Under the pieces are notes generated by a model. That model was not told the DNA's origin and did no database searches. It saw only the letters and a program-made list of their open reading frames with translations. This document shows positions 1 to 10,322 of a stretch of 64,000 nucleotides of DNA, in pieces. The first letter of the stretch is position 1. The number at the start of each line of letters is the position of its first letter. Origin of the DNA: Dipteris shenzhenensis (Eukaryota; Polypodiophyta; Polypodiopsida; Gleicheniales); the NCBI GenBank assembly GCA_047967505.1, contig CM106540.1; one strand, given 5' to 3'. Made by a program: the position numbers and the translations under genes.

Positions 1-50
1 GTTACACATTGAGTTGGCGCCCCAGGATGTAACCCTATCACGTGAGTTCA

Positions 51-398
51 ACAGAAGGATATTTTAAAATTCTAGATTTTTAAAAAAAAATTTACATAAG
101 GGATTATTTAAAACAAGTTTAAAACTTTTTTATAGATTTGTATAGAAAAAGGGTGCATTTTATTAATAAAAAAGTTACAAATAAGGGGTTTTACAAATGG
201 GCCTTGAATGCATGTGATATAGAGGAGTTATACATAGTGACCCCCCTCGAGGGGGGATCATTATGTGTAAAACCTATATATCATGTGTGTTCAAGGCCTA
301 TTTGATAAGCCCCTTATCTATAAATTTATCATGAATAAAATGCACCCTTTTGCTATTCACTCTTTTAATACCCCCTTTATATGATGATACCCTTCTGT
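51..398. repeat. Long imperfect inverted repeat (foldback/MITE-like)
   Basis: The two arms fold around a perfect CCCCCCTCGAGGGGGG core at 241-256. A block near 146-160 (AAAAAGGGTGCATTTTATT-like) is the reverse complement of 333-350, and the interior words GGGCCTTGAATGCATGTGATATA and AAGGGG recur in inverted form at 278-315. The outermost matching words are ACAGAAGG at 51 and CCTTCTGT at 391. No open frame fits it. It resembles a non-autonomous foldback element or a source of hairpin RNA. No clear target-site duplication was found. Confidence 0.7.
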
Positions 399-1130
399 AT
401 ATGCCGAAAATGTGTAAAAAGGGGATTAAAAAAACCCCTTCTATTGGACCCACGTGCTATGCTTACATATTTATGAGTGACCCCCCCGAGACAATGTAAC
501 AGTGAGGTGAAGCAGTTTGGGTTTTTATAGGAAATGATTCTAGTTTTAGGGCTCTTCCCAAGCCATAACATTTTATGGATAGCTCGGTTTGCTCTTATGC
601 AAAAAGGTGAAATGATCGAAATTGCAAGCTCTACGCATTCATGTCCACTACCTAGCTTGATTGTTAATCAAGTGGCTACTATTTAAGAAATAAAGAAAAT
701 TTCTTAAGGTAGTAACACAAGGTTGATGCTTGGGGTTGATATGTTTGGCTAGAAATGGAAATAATTTTACTCTCCTTGCCCTTGAGTGTTAGATCATGAA
801 AGTCAAAGTAGTTTGTTTTTTTTACACATACATGCGTATTTTTACTCGTTACTTGAGATGCTAGTCTCCCTGACAGCGGTGCCAAATGTTGGCTCTTTCC
901 TATGGCTTCCATAGGAAGAGTAGGGTATTCTCAGTATGCAAGGTTCCAAGGCTTTTTGTCACCTATAGATATATCAGGATTGTTGTTTGTAGTATATGTC
1001 TAGCTTAGGACCTTGAGTCATGTTCCGGTGAGAAACGTAGGCTTAAGTGTGGTGAGCAAACATAGTGCATGCATGTGTAAAATGAACATGTATCATCATG
1101 GTTGAGGTCAGGAAGGCTTTCACCTTCATT
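399..1130. other. Stretch without recognisable gene
   Basis: AT-rich sequence with only short open frames. GTGACCCCCCCGAG at 477-490 echoes the hairpin core at 236-250, so a second partial copy of that element may lie here. No domain, exon pair or RNA gene was recognised. Confidence 0.5.
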
Positions 1131-1300
1131 GGGGGTTGTAGGGTTTAGAAGAAGTTTAAGGGTTAGGAGGAGGTTCTAGGGTTTAGAAGAGGTTCCAGGG
1201 TTTAGAAGAAGTTCCAAGGTTTAGAAGGAGGTTCCAAAGTTTAGAAGAGGTTCCAAGGTTTAGAGAGAGGTTCCAAGGTTTAGAAGAGGTTCCAAGGTTA
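1131..1300. repeat. Minisatellite, unit about 20-22 bp (GGTTCCAAGGTTTAGAAGA)
   Basis: About eight imperfect head-to-tail copies of GGTTCCAAGGTTTAGAAGA are visible. The first copies read AGGGTTTAG, one step away from the plant telomere heptamer TTTAGGG, and later copies drift to AAGGTTTAG. The array is non-coding. Confidence 0.75.
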
Positions 1301-1394
1301 AGGGTAGAGTACATGGTGGAGAAGTCATCTCCCTTGTAGATCATGGAGGTTAAGGGTTGAGGAACTAAGGGTTTAGGGGGAGCATAGGAGTGGG

Positions 1395-1565
1395 AGAGGA
1401 AGAAGGTGTAAGAGCATGGGGGAAAGAAGAGAGAGGAGAAAGGAGGAGGGAGGAGGAGAAGGGAGGAGGAGGAAAAGAGGGAGAGGTGGAAGAGGGAGGA
1501 CGAGAAGATAGGAGGAGGAGGGAGGAGGAGAGGGAGAGGATGGGTTGCAAGGTTGGAGGAGAGGG
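1395..1565. repeat. GA-rich microsatellite (GGAGGA/GAGGAG)
   Basis: Nearly pure purine tract on the plus strand. The proline/serine-rich open frames in it are composition artefacts. Confidence 0.8.
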
Positions 1566-1734
1566 GAGGAGGAGTCGCAAGGTTGAGACATGCTTTTGGA
1601 CGTGGAGTGCAAGGAAGCATGGACACTTGAGATAATTGCTTGGAATACCAAAGTAGAACTCAACACAATGCCCCAAAGAGTGTGGGCTTCATTCCATTAT
1701 GGGGTATTTATACAAGTTGGATAGCTTATCTCTT

Positions 1735-2035
1735 TGCATGTAGGAATTGTAAGATGTTCTCTCTCTACATGTAGAACTTGCATATAGAAGTTGCATGTAG
1801 GAGTTGCATGTAGAACTCATATGTAGAACTCGCATGTAGGAGTTGAATGTAGAACTTGCATGTAGGAGTTGCATGTAGAACTTGCATGTAGAACTCATAT
1901 GCAGAACTCGCATATAGGAGCTACATGTAGAAGCTGCATGTAGAACTTGCATGTAGGAGTTGCATGTAGGAATCATATGTAGAAGTTGCATGTAGAAATC
2001 GTATGTAGAACTTGCATGTAGAACATGCAAGTTGG
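1735..2035. repeat. Tandem 13 bp satellite (GCATGTAGAACTT)
   Basis: More than 20 imperfect copies of a 13 bp unit alternate between GCATGTAGAACTT and GCATGTAGGAGTT. Because 39 bp equals 13 codons, all frames stay partly open. The minus-strand frame of 113 residues here is a repeat artefact. Confidence 0.85.
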
Positions 2036-2119
2036 ATTTCTAAGAGGGATTATTTCTAGCCTCATGCAAGTACAAGTGGAGTTTTGCTGCTACTCTACAC
2101 ACACATTCTATTCTACCTA

Positions 2120-2880
2120 AGTCCATGTTGGCACAGAGACAACACTAGGATAGCCTCATATCCTCGCCGCTACTGGGTGGAGTCCATGACTATGAGCCTA
2201 ATGGGGTACGTGAATCCGAATACCTTAATGTAAGTGTCAGTAAGGACTCCCAAGGGTTCTGCAGTTATGCCATCGGCCAACTTCACCATGAGATGGGTAA
2301 ATTGCTAAAGTGTAGGTTTTTTGGACTTTACGCAGCATTCCATGGTATAGACACTCACTCCCACTCCCCCATCCAAGATGGCATCAAAATTTTGGTGTTG
2401 ATAGGTTATGGGGATAGCAGCGTTTGTGTCATCACCATCAAAGTATTGACCTAGCTTATTTATGGGAACCTTGGGTAAGTTTTGCCCCTCCTCTAGCGAC
2501 AATTGGTTGGAGTAGGGCCTGGGGGCAAGAATTGTTTTTTCATCCAGTTGGATAGGTCCTGCCAAATCTGGAGCCTCTGACTTATTGAAGCTCAAATGTT
2601 CATCTTCTTCCACTTTTTTTGGGACTTTGAGTGCCTCTGCTCCTCAGTGTTCAGTCAGGTGGGTTGGATGGATGGTATCCAACCCTCTGATTGCCTTGAG
2701 TCTATGCTCGAACATTTCTTGGTAGTCCCGTACCAAGTTTTGAGCCTCTATTACATATTATCTCTCTAGGACTGGGTCAGGATACGTTCTCTAGGGCAGG
2801 GGAGCTAGTAGGCCTTGGACCTGCACTGGATTGTTTACATCTGAGCTCAGAGACACTTTTGGGTCACCTTGGGTGCAAGC
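2120..2880 (-). pseudogene. Ty3-type gag-protease fragment (degenerate)
   Basis: Read on the minus strand, a gag-like linker at about 2,870-2,600 leads into a retropepsin-like stretch. The protease signature is AILDGGVGVSVYT at about 2,345-2,385. It is followed, after a TAG, by a segment containing PLGVLTDTYIKV and YEAILVL, matching the usual retropepsin order of flap then ILG-RPWL. The catalytic triplet is D-G-G rather than D-S/T-G, a variant also seen in the 43-50 kb element. Several in-frame stops show it is dead. What lay downstream (RT, integrase) is absent here; the 13 bp satellite begins instead. Confidence 0.6.
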
Positions 2881-3689
2881 ACGTTTGGAGGCAGAGGAGG
2901 TGGTGAGGGTGGCTCCAGGTGGCTCTCCTCATTGCAACCATCTTGGATGAGCACCTAGTCAGACCCATCACCTACCCTTATGGCCTTCTTGGACCGGGTC
3001 TATGGATGTTGAGGGAAATAAGCTTTGATGCTCATGTACCCTACAAGATTCATATGTTGATGAGGTCATTTTGTTATACATTCTTTTGATTCTAGTTTGT
3101 TTCAGCAGCTCGGAGTGCCAAATCTGTACGCATGTTGCCTTGAAGAGGAAGATCCTACAAGCTTTATAGCTTGAATGTTAGGGAAAGCTCACATTATTAG
3201 TAGCAGGCCTAACTCTATGATGTTCAACAAACCACTACACATTTCACACCAACAGTGAGACAAATAAACCAAGTCAAAGATCTGGCCTAGATGTACCCTC
3301 CTCAACCTTTCATGTAAGCCTTAATTTGTCTTAAGGCTAGATAAATATGCTTTATCTATGGCACTTGGAGTCAAAGAGACCTTAGAAAGAAGAGCAAGTA
3401 AAGAGGAACATACATTTGTACTCCATTTGTAGTCTTATTGCTTGGCATTAATAGCTCCTGTCCTATTTTTAAGAAAGGTCAACAACCAAACCTGTTCCAA
3501 CAATCTTGTCGACAATAGGATCAATCTTCAAAGATTGATTTTTGTCCTTGTAGATACGACCAACACAAGTGTACCTGTGTTCATTTTCTAAGGTTGCATT
3601 TAGACTTTAGCTTGTTGTAAACATTTTGCCTATTAATTGGGATGTTCATGGTATGCTAAACAACTTGCTTGTGAGGATCTCATATTCTT
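2881..3689. other. Stretch without recognisable gene
   Basis: Mixed-composition sequence between two Ty3 scraps, both readable on the minus strand. It may be decayed interior of the same retrotransposon, but no domain could be recognised. Confidence 0.4.
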
Positions 3690-3850
3690 GATTGTAATGT
3701 CTATTAGCAAAATGGTCCCTTCCATGCAAAGATGAAATCATTATCCTTCTTGAGGTACTTGGCTTCATACATGACTATAATGTCTCCCTTTGCAAATTTG
3801 GGAAGCCTCATGTGCTAGACATGACATCTCTTCTTCTTTATGTCCTATTT
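3690..3850 (-). pseudogene. Possible Ty3 integrase C-terminal remnant
   Basis: A minus-strand frame reads LPKFAKGDIIVMYEAKYLKK and ends at WKGPFC before a stop. This matches the general Ty3 integrase C-terminal pattern, F-x-x-GD-x-V-x-x-Y followed by W-x-GPF. The piece is only about 35 residues and isolated, so the call is tentative. Confidence 0.35.
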
Positions 3851-4569
3851 TGGTGAAAACATATCAAGTCTTCTATAATTATTCCAATTTCACAAAGTAC
3901 TCTAAATGGGCCACATATTTTCATTGAAACCACTTAGCTCTGAGTAATGAGTGTTAATATTTTTGACATGGTGGTATTTATCAATGTAGACTTGTGTACT
4001 GAGGGTGCCCAATCCTCATACGCCCCTCAAAATGGATTTGAGGTATTGGAGGTCATCTCCATCCAAGGCTTATAGGCCATGATATTTAGGAACCCATTTG
4101 ACTTATAGGATTAGCCTTTATACATATTGCCACATGTCATCTCCTCATGCACTCACTTATGATTGCAAACATTCCAACAGCCCCCCTCAATAATGAGTTG
4201 GGTTCTAACTGCCCTTGACTTCTCATCCTCACGTGCTCCATTTGTTGTCAATGGGCTCTATGTTGTCGTTGGATTCTCTTGTGTGAATCTTCTATTTTTG
4301 GATGTCAATTTCACATCTGGCACTTCTTTTTTCCCTTGTGGCATTAGGGGAAAATTGGGGTCTCAAAAGGGCCTCATAAAGAATGGGTTAAGAAATGGAT
4401 TAGGCCTAATGCATGCCCTATTGTGGGGTCCAAGGGAGTTCAACCCCCCCTACCTAGGTGGGTTAAGCCCGGTTGATCCCACCTCTTACACCTAGGAGGG
4501 GGCCACCTCTTACATGAAGGAGGGGGCACTTCTCCCAAACCCAAAATTTCAAATTTTGAATTTGAATTA
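3851..4569. other. Stretch without recognisable gene
   Basis: No domain is recognised. The segment at about 4,341-4,375 (TTAGGGG-A-AA-TGGGGTCTCAAAAGGGCCTC) recurs at 7,022-7,056, suggesting the two places carry ends or promoter parts of the same repeat family. Confidence 0.4.
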
Positions 4570-5040
4570 CTTCTCTTTCCCTCCTCCCCCATCCTCAAAA
4601 TTCAAAATTTTTAATTTTTAATTTTGCATTTGAATTTTCTCCTCCTCCCCCCATCCTCCTCCCTATCTCCCTCCTCCTTCTCTTCCACATATCCCATTCC
4701 TCCTCCTCCTCCTCCTCCTCCTCCCCCCTCCCCCCTCCTCCCTCCTCCCTCCTCCCTCCCCCCTCTTCCCTCCTGCCTCCCCCCCTCCTCCTCCCTTTGT
4801 CCACATGCCTCCTCCTCCCTCCTCCCACATGTGTCCTCGTCCTCCCCCCCCTGCTGCTTTTTCCTAATCCTCCTTCCTCCTACTCATGCATGCTCCTCTT
4901 GGCTCATGCTCACACCTGATCCTTTGTCTTCTCCTCCTCCTACTCATGCGTATTTGTTTACTGTCATCCTCACACCTAGTCCTCCTCTTGCTTCTCCTCC
5001 CTCATAATCATTCATGGTCCTTCTCATCCTTCCTCTAACA
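4570..5040. repeat. CTC/CCT-rich low-complexity tract
   Basis: Pyrimidine-rich microsatellite dominated by CTCCTC and CCTCCC, densest at 4,640-4,850. Overlapping open frames in both directions are low-complexity artefacts. Confidence 0.8.
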
Positions 5041-5552
5041 TGACCTACCTATGTGATCCATTCACAGTGTTGGCCCAAGGTAGCCTACATGATCCATTCC
5101 AATGTGTTGTATAAGAGATTGTAAAAACTTACGTGTTTAATGTGAGATTCAAAATAGCATAGCGGTCTTTCTAAGGTCATAGTAGAGGATTCAATGACCC
5201 TATTATTGGTGTATTAGAGATGAAGAAGAAGAGAAACATGCTATTTGAATTACAAACACCTATTTCTAATAATTTTCTTCTATCTAAAGCTAAAAATTTT
5301 CATGTATGTATGGCCAAATGGTGAATCTTTTGTTATGGCTATTTTAATTATCAGTTGTTTTTAATACTGTATTGTTTTTTATATAATCTTGCACACAAAA
5401 GTTATCACATTTTGATGTAACTTACAAGTCAATAAAACGTTGTTTGCCAAGGTTGGACATTCTAATACATATGTAGAAGGAATTTGACCATGGTACCACA
5501 TTGATTAGATGGAGTGTAAAAAAACCAAAATTTGAGATTTTCCTACATCACC
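5041..5552. other. Stretch without recognisable gene
   Basis: AT-rich sequence before the paired palindromic elements. No gene, exon or repeat family was recognised. Confidence 0.4.
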
Positions 5553-5892
5553 TTGTAAAGGATTGATGCATTTCATGATTTTCTACAAAGAAATGTAGAT
5601 TTTGAAGAAGTAGATGAAGGAATTCGACAACTTTGACCATTTTAATGTCCATTTTTGGCAAATCTAGGAGGAATTTGACCACGTTGCAGAAGGCAAAGTT
5701 GGTCGAGACATCATGGGGTGTCCAAAAATGCCAAAATCCACCATGGTGCAAATTCGACCATTTGGACACCCTCCAAATGGCCAAATTCATGTCGTGGTGG
5801 GATTTTCCATTTGGACACCGCATGATGTCCCGACCAACTTTGTCTTCGGTGCCGTTGTCAAATTTCTTTTACATTTGCCAAAAATGGACATT
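5553..5892. repeat. Palindromic element, copy 1
   Basis: Arms beginning AATGTCCATTTTTGGCAAA at 5,644 and ending TTTGCCAAAAATGGACATT at 5,892 face each other around CCATTTGGACACCCTCCAAATGG (5,758-5,780). Inner words such as GGCAAAGTTGGTCG are mirrored by CGACCAACTTTG-like sequence. A 90 bp leader at 5,553-5,643 is shared with copy 2. The fold would be a hairpin of about 250 nt. No coding capacity beyond chance frames. Confidence 0.8.
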
Positions 5893-6095
5893 GCAATACC
5901 TTTTAGGTTAGCTATGTCAATGTAATTTTTGATTTAATATCACTAAATCACCTTGAAACAATTTGATGCATTACATGAGAAAGTATATATTTTGAAGTGG
6001 AATCTAAAATTTTCATTTTCTATGTTTTCTTGGTCATGGAGGTTGGCTATGTCCATGTATCTGTTATTTTAAATTTTAGGTTGGCTACTATATCA

Positions 6096-6460
6096 CCTTG
6101 TAAAGGATTGATGCATTTCATGATTTTCTATGAAGAAATATAGATTTTGAAAGGGTAGATGAAGGAATTTGTCAACTTCGGCCATTTCAATGTCCATTTT
6201 TGGCAAATGTAGGAGGAATGTGACCATGGCGTAGAAGGCAAAGTTGGCCAAGATGACATCATGGGGTGTCCAAGAATGCCAAAACCCGCCATGGCAAAAC
6301 TTTGTCCATTTGGACACCCTCCAAATGGACAAATTTGCACTGTGTCAGGTTTTGGCATTTTTGGACATCCCATGACATCCTGATGAACTTTGCCTTCTGC
6401 GCTCTGGTCAAATTCCTCCTACATTTGCCAAAAATGGTCACCAAAATGACCAAAGTTGGT
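6096..6460. repeat. Palindromic element, copy 2 (direct repeat of copy 1)
   Basis: Same leader (TTGTAAAGGATTGATGCATT) and same arms as copy 1, centred on CCATTTGGACACCCTCCAAATGG at 6,306-6,328. The inverted arms run longer here, 6,174-6,460. The two copies are in direct orientation, about 545 bp apart, and diverged by scattered substitutions, so they are a tandem pair or two insertions of one foldback family. Confidence 0.8.
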
Positions 6461-7369
6461 TGAGAGTTTTTTTTTGACTTGGAATATTCATAATAATTTC
6501 CTAAATTAATTTTACAAAATTATATATCCAAGTAATAGAGCTTAATTGCATGGAATATTAAGAGAATAGTAAAATAGCTCTGACTTCGAATGCAAATATT
6601 TTTGGTTCAAAATCGAGAGCATGAGTAGCTCTATGATATTTAACTGGATATTTTTCCCCAAATGTTACAATTCAACGTAGAAGACCTTTAAAAATCAGTC
6701 ACAAGTTAAGGGGGTCATAAATTTCTAATTACTTTGGATACAAATGAAGGAAAAGGGACAAGCTTACATATAAAAGGTTCACCTCTCTACACAACAAACT
6801 TGGAGGTGGTATATTCAATACTCTACAATTCAAAGTAACATTACCTTATATTGCATTAACAACACATTCAAAATTTATCCATGACTGAATCATAGTGCAC
6901 CAATGAGTTATTTCAACCAAATGTGCTATGAAAGTTGGCGTGTTGAGGAGATAACTCCTTAATCTCAAATTCCTCCTTTATCAATTCAACAACCATTACA
7001 TTAGCAAACCTAACAAAGAACCATTAGGGGAGAAATGGGGTCTCAAAAGGGCCTCCAATTAGTGTTTCCTAATTTCAAGGGATTAGAGAGGGATTTGAGG
7101 TGTACCAATGAGAGTGCTAGAAGTTATGAAGCAATGGTATCTTGAGGGGGAGGGTGGGCAGGCCTCTAGGCAGAGAGCCCCTATTAGTTGCTCCCCTTAC
7201 ACTAGGGACCACCCAAACCATCCCCCCCCCTTAACCCATGTTTGATCCTCCTACCATGTGCACCTCCCCTACTTAAGCCCAAATATGCCTTTAATGAGAT
7301 GGTAGACCCCTTGTGGCAAATTTTTCTTCTCCCCTCCCTCTTTCTAGGGCCTCTACCCCCACTATTGAG
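6461..7369. other. Stretch without recognisable gene
   Basis: AT-rich sequence, then a CCCC-rich segment near 7,200-7,230. The block at 7,022-7,056 repeats 4,341-4,375. No domain recognised. Confidence 0.4.
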
Positions 7370-8153
7370 ACACTCCAAACCTTAAAATCAAGACTGATTC
7401 TATAGAGAGAAGGAAAAAACTGAAATACAATACAAGGAGACTTTTTATTGAATCAAAATCGTTTACAATCAATTCTGGAGTCACAATACTCCATGTACGT
7501 AGCTCGAACCGCCACTCGACCACCCTCGAGCTATTCTCACTCTCACTCTCACTCTCACCCACACCAAGGTGTTTCAATGAATGTCTCTCACTCAAGATGA
7601 TGCAATCATAGACGAAAGAAGAATCTCACTCTCACTCGCACTCTCAATCTCAATCTCAGAGCTTTTGAAATATGTTGCCTTGCTGCCTCTGCGTATTCTA
7701 AGTTTTTGACTTAATAGATCATGGAACTAGATCTCGACCTCTTCTATAAAGTTGTAGATCGCAATTTCAGCTTTTCAATTTAAAAAAAATCTCTTCAATC
7801 CAAGTTTGGAATCAAAACCCCCACTTTTAGCTGGCTTTTCGACTTTATCCTGCTTTTCTTGCCCTTCACAACCAATTTGCTCCATTCCATTCTAGCAAAT
7901 AACTTTAGTTATTTTTAAATCAATCACTCCTTTCCAAGTTCTCCTTTAGAATCTGCAAAGCTAGACCTTCCTTTAAACCTGCAAACTCCGGTCACAACTC
8001 CCATGCATATATATATATTCTTGGATTTGTTAAATCTCAAATCACTTATTAGTATTTTCAAAACACAAAATTGACATGAAAATAAATTTCACAAATAACT
8101 ACTACTAGTAAAACAAAAAAATAAATTTATACACAAAATATGGAGTGTTACAC
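7370..8153 (-). mobile_element. Probable 3' LTR of the Ty3 chromovirus
   Basis: It lies directly downstream (minus strand) of the chromodomain stop. A purine-rich AGAGAAGGGGCG tract at about 8,175-8,190 could be the polypurine tract, followed by TGTAACACTCC as a TG-start near 8,153. A (CTCACT)n microsatellite sits at 7,540-7,645. The far end is not defined because the 5' LTR needed for comparison is missing, so the boundary at 7,370 is approximate. Confidence 0.4.
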
Positions 8154-8200
8154 AAAAATGTGGAGCGTCATAATCGCCCCTTCTCTGAAAAACTTTGTCC

Positions 8201-8640
8201 TCAGAGTTTAAAAGAAGGAAACTCAGCAATAAGTGAATCTAAATCTACCCAAGTAGCATCCTCTATAGGATATACATCCCATTTTACCAAAACTTCTACT
8301 ATTGTTTTGTTTCTAAGTTTCTTGTTTTGTCTATCCAAAATAAGCTGGGGTATAACCTTCAACATTCCATCTTCTTGAATTCTAGATGTGTCTTGCAAAA
8401 CATGAGAAGGATTAGCAACATAACTTTTCAGTAAGCTCACATGAAAAACAAAATGTAATTTGATATTTTGAGGCAATATAAGTTGGTAAGCCAATGTTCC
8501 CACTCACTTTAATATTTTAAAAGGTCCTGCGAAACGAGGTAAGAGCCTTCTATCTCTGCCAAGAATTAAATTACTTTTCTTAGGAATGATTTTCAAAAAT
8601 ACCATGTCACCCAACTTGAATTCTCAAAAACTATGGTTGT
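8201..8640 (-). pseudogene. Ty3 integrase C-terminus and chromodomain
   Basis: The minus strand first shows the integrase C-terminal module (KLGDMVFLKIIPKKSN, then PRFAGPFKIL at about 8,510-8,620). After one stop it continues with LAYQLILP and FHVSLLKSYV, then a chromodomain ending in LVKWDVYPIEDATWVDLDSL. The order integrase-GPF-chromodomain is diagnostic of Ty3 chromoviruses, in which the chromodomain steers integration to heterochromatin. Breaks show the copy is inactive. It runs on from the RNase H/integrase frame upstream. Confidence 0.85.
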
Positions 8641-8726
8641 TGTCACATAATAATGTTTTTGTCATCTTGTGCTCTTTTAATACAATGTCAGATGTGTTTG
8701 ACTTCCTCAACCATCCTCTCAAGCAT

Positions 8727-10061
8727 TTATTTTGAAATCTCAACTTTGTTCTCAGAATTAGAGAAATTAGCTAGTGAATGACAGTTTTGGCCATATATAG
8801 CTTCAAAGGGAGTCATTTGAATTGAGCTATGCCACAAAATATTATAAGCAAACTCAGCCAAAGATAAGAATTCAATCCAAATAATTTTCTTCTCATTAAC
8901 ATACATTTTAAGAATGTCTTCCAAAAAATGATTTACTATTTCAGTTTCTCCATCTGTTTGCATATGAAATGATGTGCTCATTTTAAGTTCTGTTCCTATG
9001 GCTTTAAATGTAGCGTGCCAAAAATTAGATGTGAAGTTTGAATCCCTATAAAAAACAATACTCTTAGGCATACCATGCAAGCGAAAAATTTCTCTTACAA
9101 ATAATTTTGCTAGCTCAAGAGCACCATCAGTCTTTTTCATTGGAAAGAAATGGGCCATTTTGGTCAAACAATCAACAACAACAAGAATAGTATCGTACCC
9201 CCCTATAGTAGTAGGCAATTTAGTGATGAAGTCCATTGAAATAGATTCCCACTTTTGAAGAGGAATGTCTAGGGGTTTCATTAGATCTGGCATTCTATGT
9301 TGTTCAATTTTGACTCGTTGATAATGTAAACATTCCCTAACATAGCAACGGATATCATTCTTCAAATTAGGCCAACAAAAATACTTTCTAACCTTGCTAT
9401 ATGTTTTGTTATATCCTGCATGTCTAGAGAATGGTGCATCATGACATTCATGCAAAATTTTAGCTTTAAAAGAAGATTGTTTAGGCACACAAAGTCTATC
9501 ATTACAATGCAAATTCCCATTTACTAAGTGAAATCTTCCCTCGACTCTCTCAAAATGATTCTTGGCAAGCTTGTCAAGAATAGGACAAAAAGGATCCTGT
9601 TCAATTTCAGCCTTAATATTTTTCATTAAATCAGAATGAACAATGGTTAGGGCATTCACAAGAGGATGTCTACTCAAAGCATCAGCCACCTTATTCTCTT
9701 TGCCCTCTTGAATGTATTTAATCTCAAAATCATATTCAAAAAGAAGATCCATCCATGACCTCTCTCTAGTATTCAACAAAGGTTGAGTAAGAATATATTT
9801 CAAACTTTGATGATCCATTTGAATTTCAAACTTCACATCAAGTAGAAAATGTCTCCAATGTTTCAATGCATGAACAACAGCAAGCAATTCATGATCATGA
9901 GTGGGGTATTTATCTTCATTTTTTCTAAGTTTTCTAGACTCGTATTCCACTACTCTACCATCTTGAGAAAGAACACATCCAATTTGTGTCCCACTCGCAT
10001 CACAAGTCACAATAAAAGGTTTTCCCAACTTAGGTATCTTCAAGATGCAATTTTCTGCCAC
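8727..10061 (-). CDS. pol: Ty3 chromovirus RNase H-integrase polyprotein segment (defective)
   Basis: An open frame of 444 residues. RNase H occupies about residues 12-135, beginning with VTCDASGTQIGCVLSQ and ending with VADALSRHP. The H2C2 zinc module lies at about 200-255, but its last cysteine is replaced: the frame reads RECLHYQR where C-x2-C is expected. The integrase core begins near SMDFITKLP. The second catalytic position reads FYRDSNF instead of the usual SDRDP-like motif, and the last is in TDGETEIVNHFLEDIL. The N-terminus is a reading-frame break inside RT, not a natural start. RT is almost wholly missing. It encodes the DNA-nicking and integration half of a retrotransposon polyprotein and looks inactive. 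Confidence 0.9.
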   Translation of the reverse strand: MAENCILKIPKLGKPFIVTCDASGTQIGCVLSQDGRVVEYESRKLRKNEDKYPTHDHELLAVVHALKHWRHFLLDVKFEIQMDHQSLKYILTQPLLNTRERSWMDLLFEYDFEIKYIQEGKENKVADALSRHPLVNALTIVHSDLMKNIKAEIEQDPFCPILDKLAKNHFERVEGRFHLVNGNLHCNDRLCVPKQSSFKAKILHECHDAPFSRHAGYNKTYSKVRKYFCWPNLKNDIRCYVRECLHYQRVKIEQHRMPDLMKPLDIPLQKWESISMDFITKLPTTIGGYDTILVVVDCLTKMAHFFPMKKTDGALELAKLFVREIFRLHGMPKSIVFYRDSNFTSNFWHATFKAIGTELKMSTSFHMQTDGETEIVNHFLEDILKMYVNEKKIIWIEFLSLAEFAYNILWHSSIQMTPFEAIYGQNCHSLANFSNSENKVEISK

Positions 10062-10322
10062 CTTTTCTTTTTAATGTATCAAAAGCTTCTTGACATTTCT
10101 CATTGCATACAAATTTGTTTTCTTGCTTTATCAGGTCTATCAAAGGTGATGTTATCTTAGAAAAATCCTTGATATTTTTTCTCTCATACTGTGCCAAACC
10201 AATAAAACTCCTCACATCTCTCACTGTTTTAAGCCTTGGCCATTCTTGAATCACTTTTGCTTTGTTAGGATCTATATGGATGCCTTCTTTGGAAATTACT
10301 CATCCCAAACAAACAAGTTGAT
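10062..10322 (-). pseudogene. Ty3 reverse transcriptase C-terminal remnant, truncated
   Basis: The minus strand reads VISKEGIHIDPNKAKVIQEW and then VRSFIGLAQY, the conserved end of the Ty3 RT connection region, followed by KDFSKITSPL. A frameshift separates it from the RNase H frame. The whole RT palm and everything 5' of it is absent. At about 10,322 the sequence changes abruptly to a Ty1/copia RT. Confidence 0.8.

Noticed and set aside
12-35. Primer-binding-site-like TTGGCGCC at the window start
   Set aside because: The following bases do not match a tRNA 3' end and no LTR edge is visible; the element would lie outside the window.
1689-2030. 113-residue repetitive minus-strand frame
   Set aside because: Direct consequence of the 13 bp satellite; every 39 bp re-creates the same peptide.
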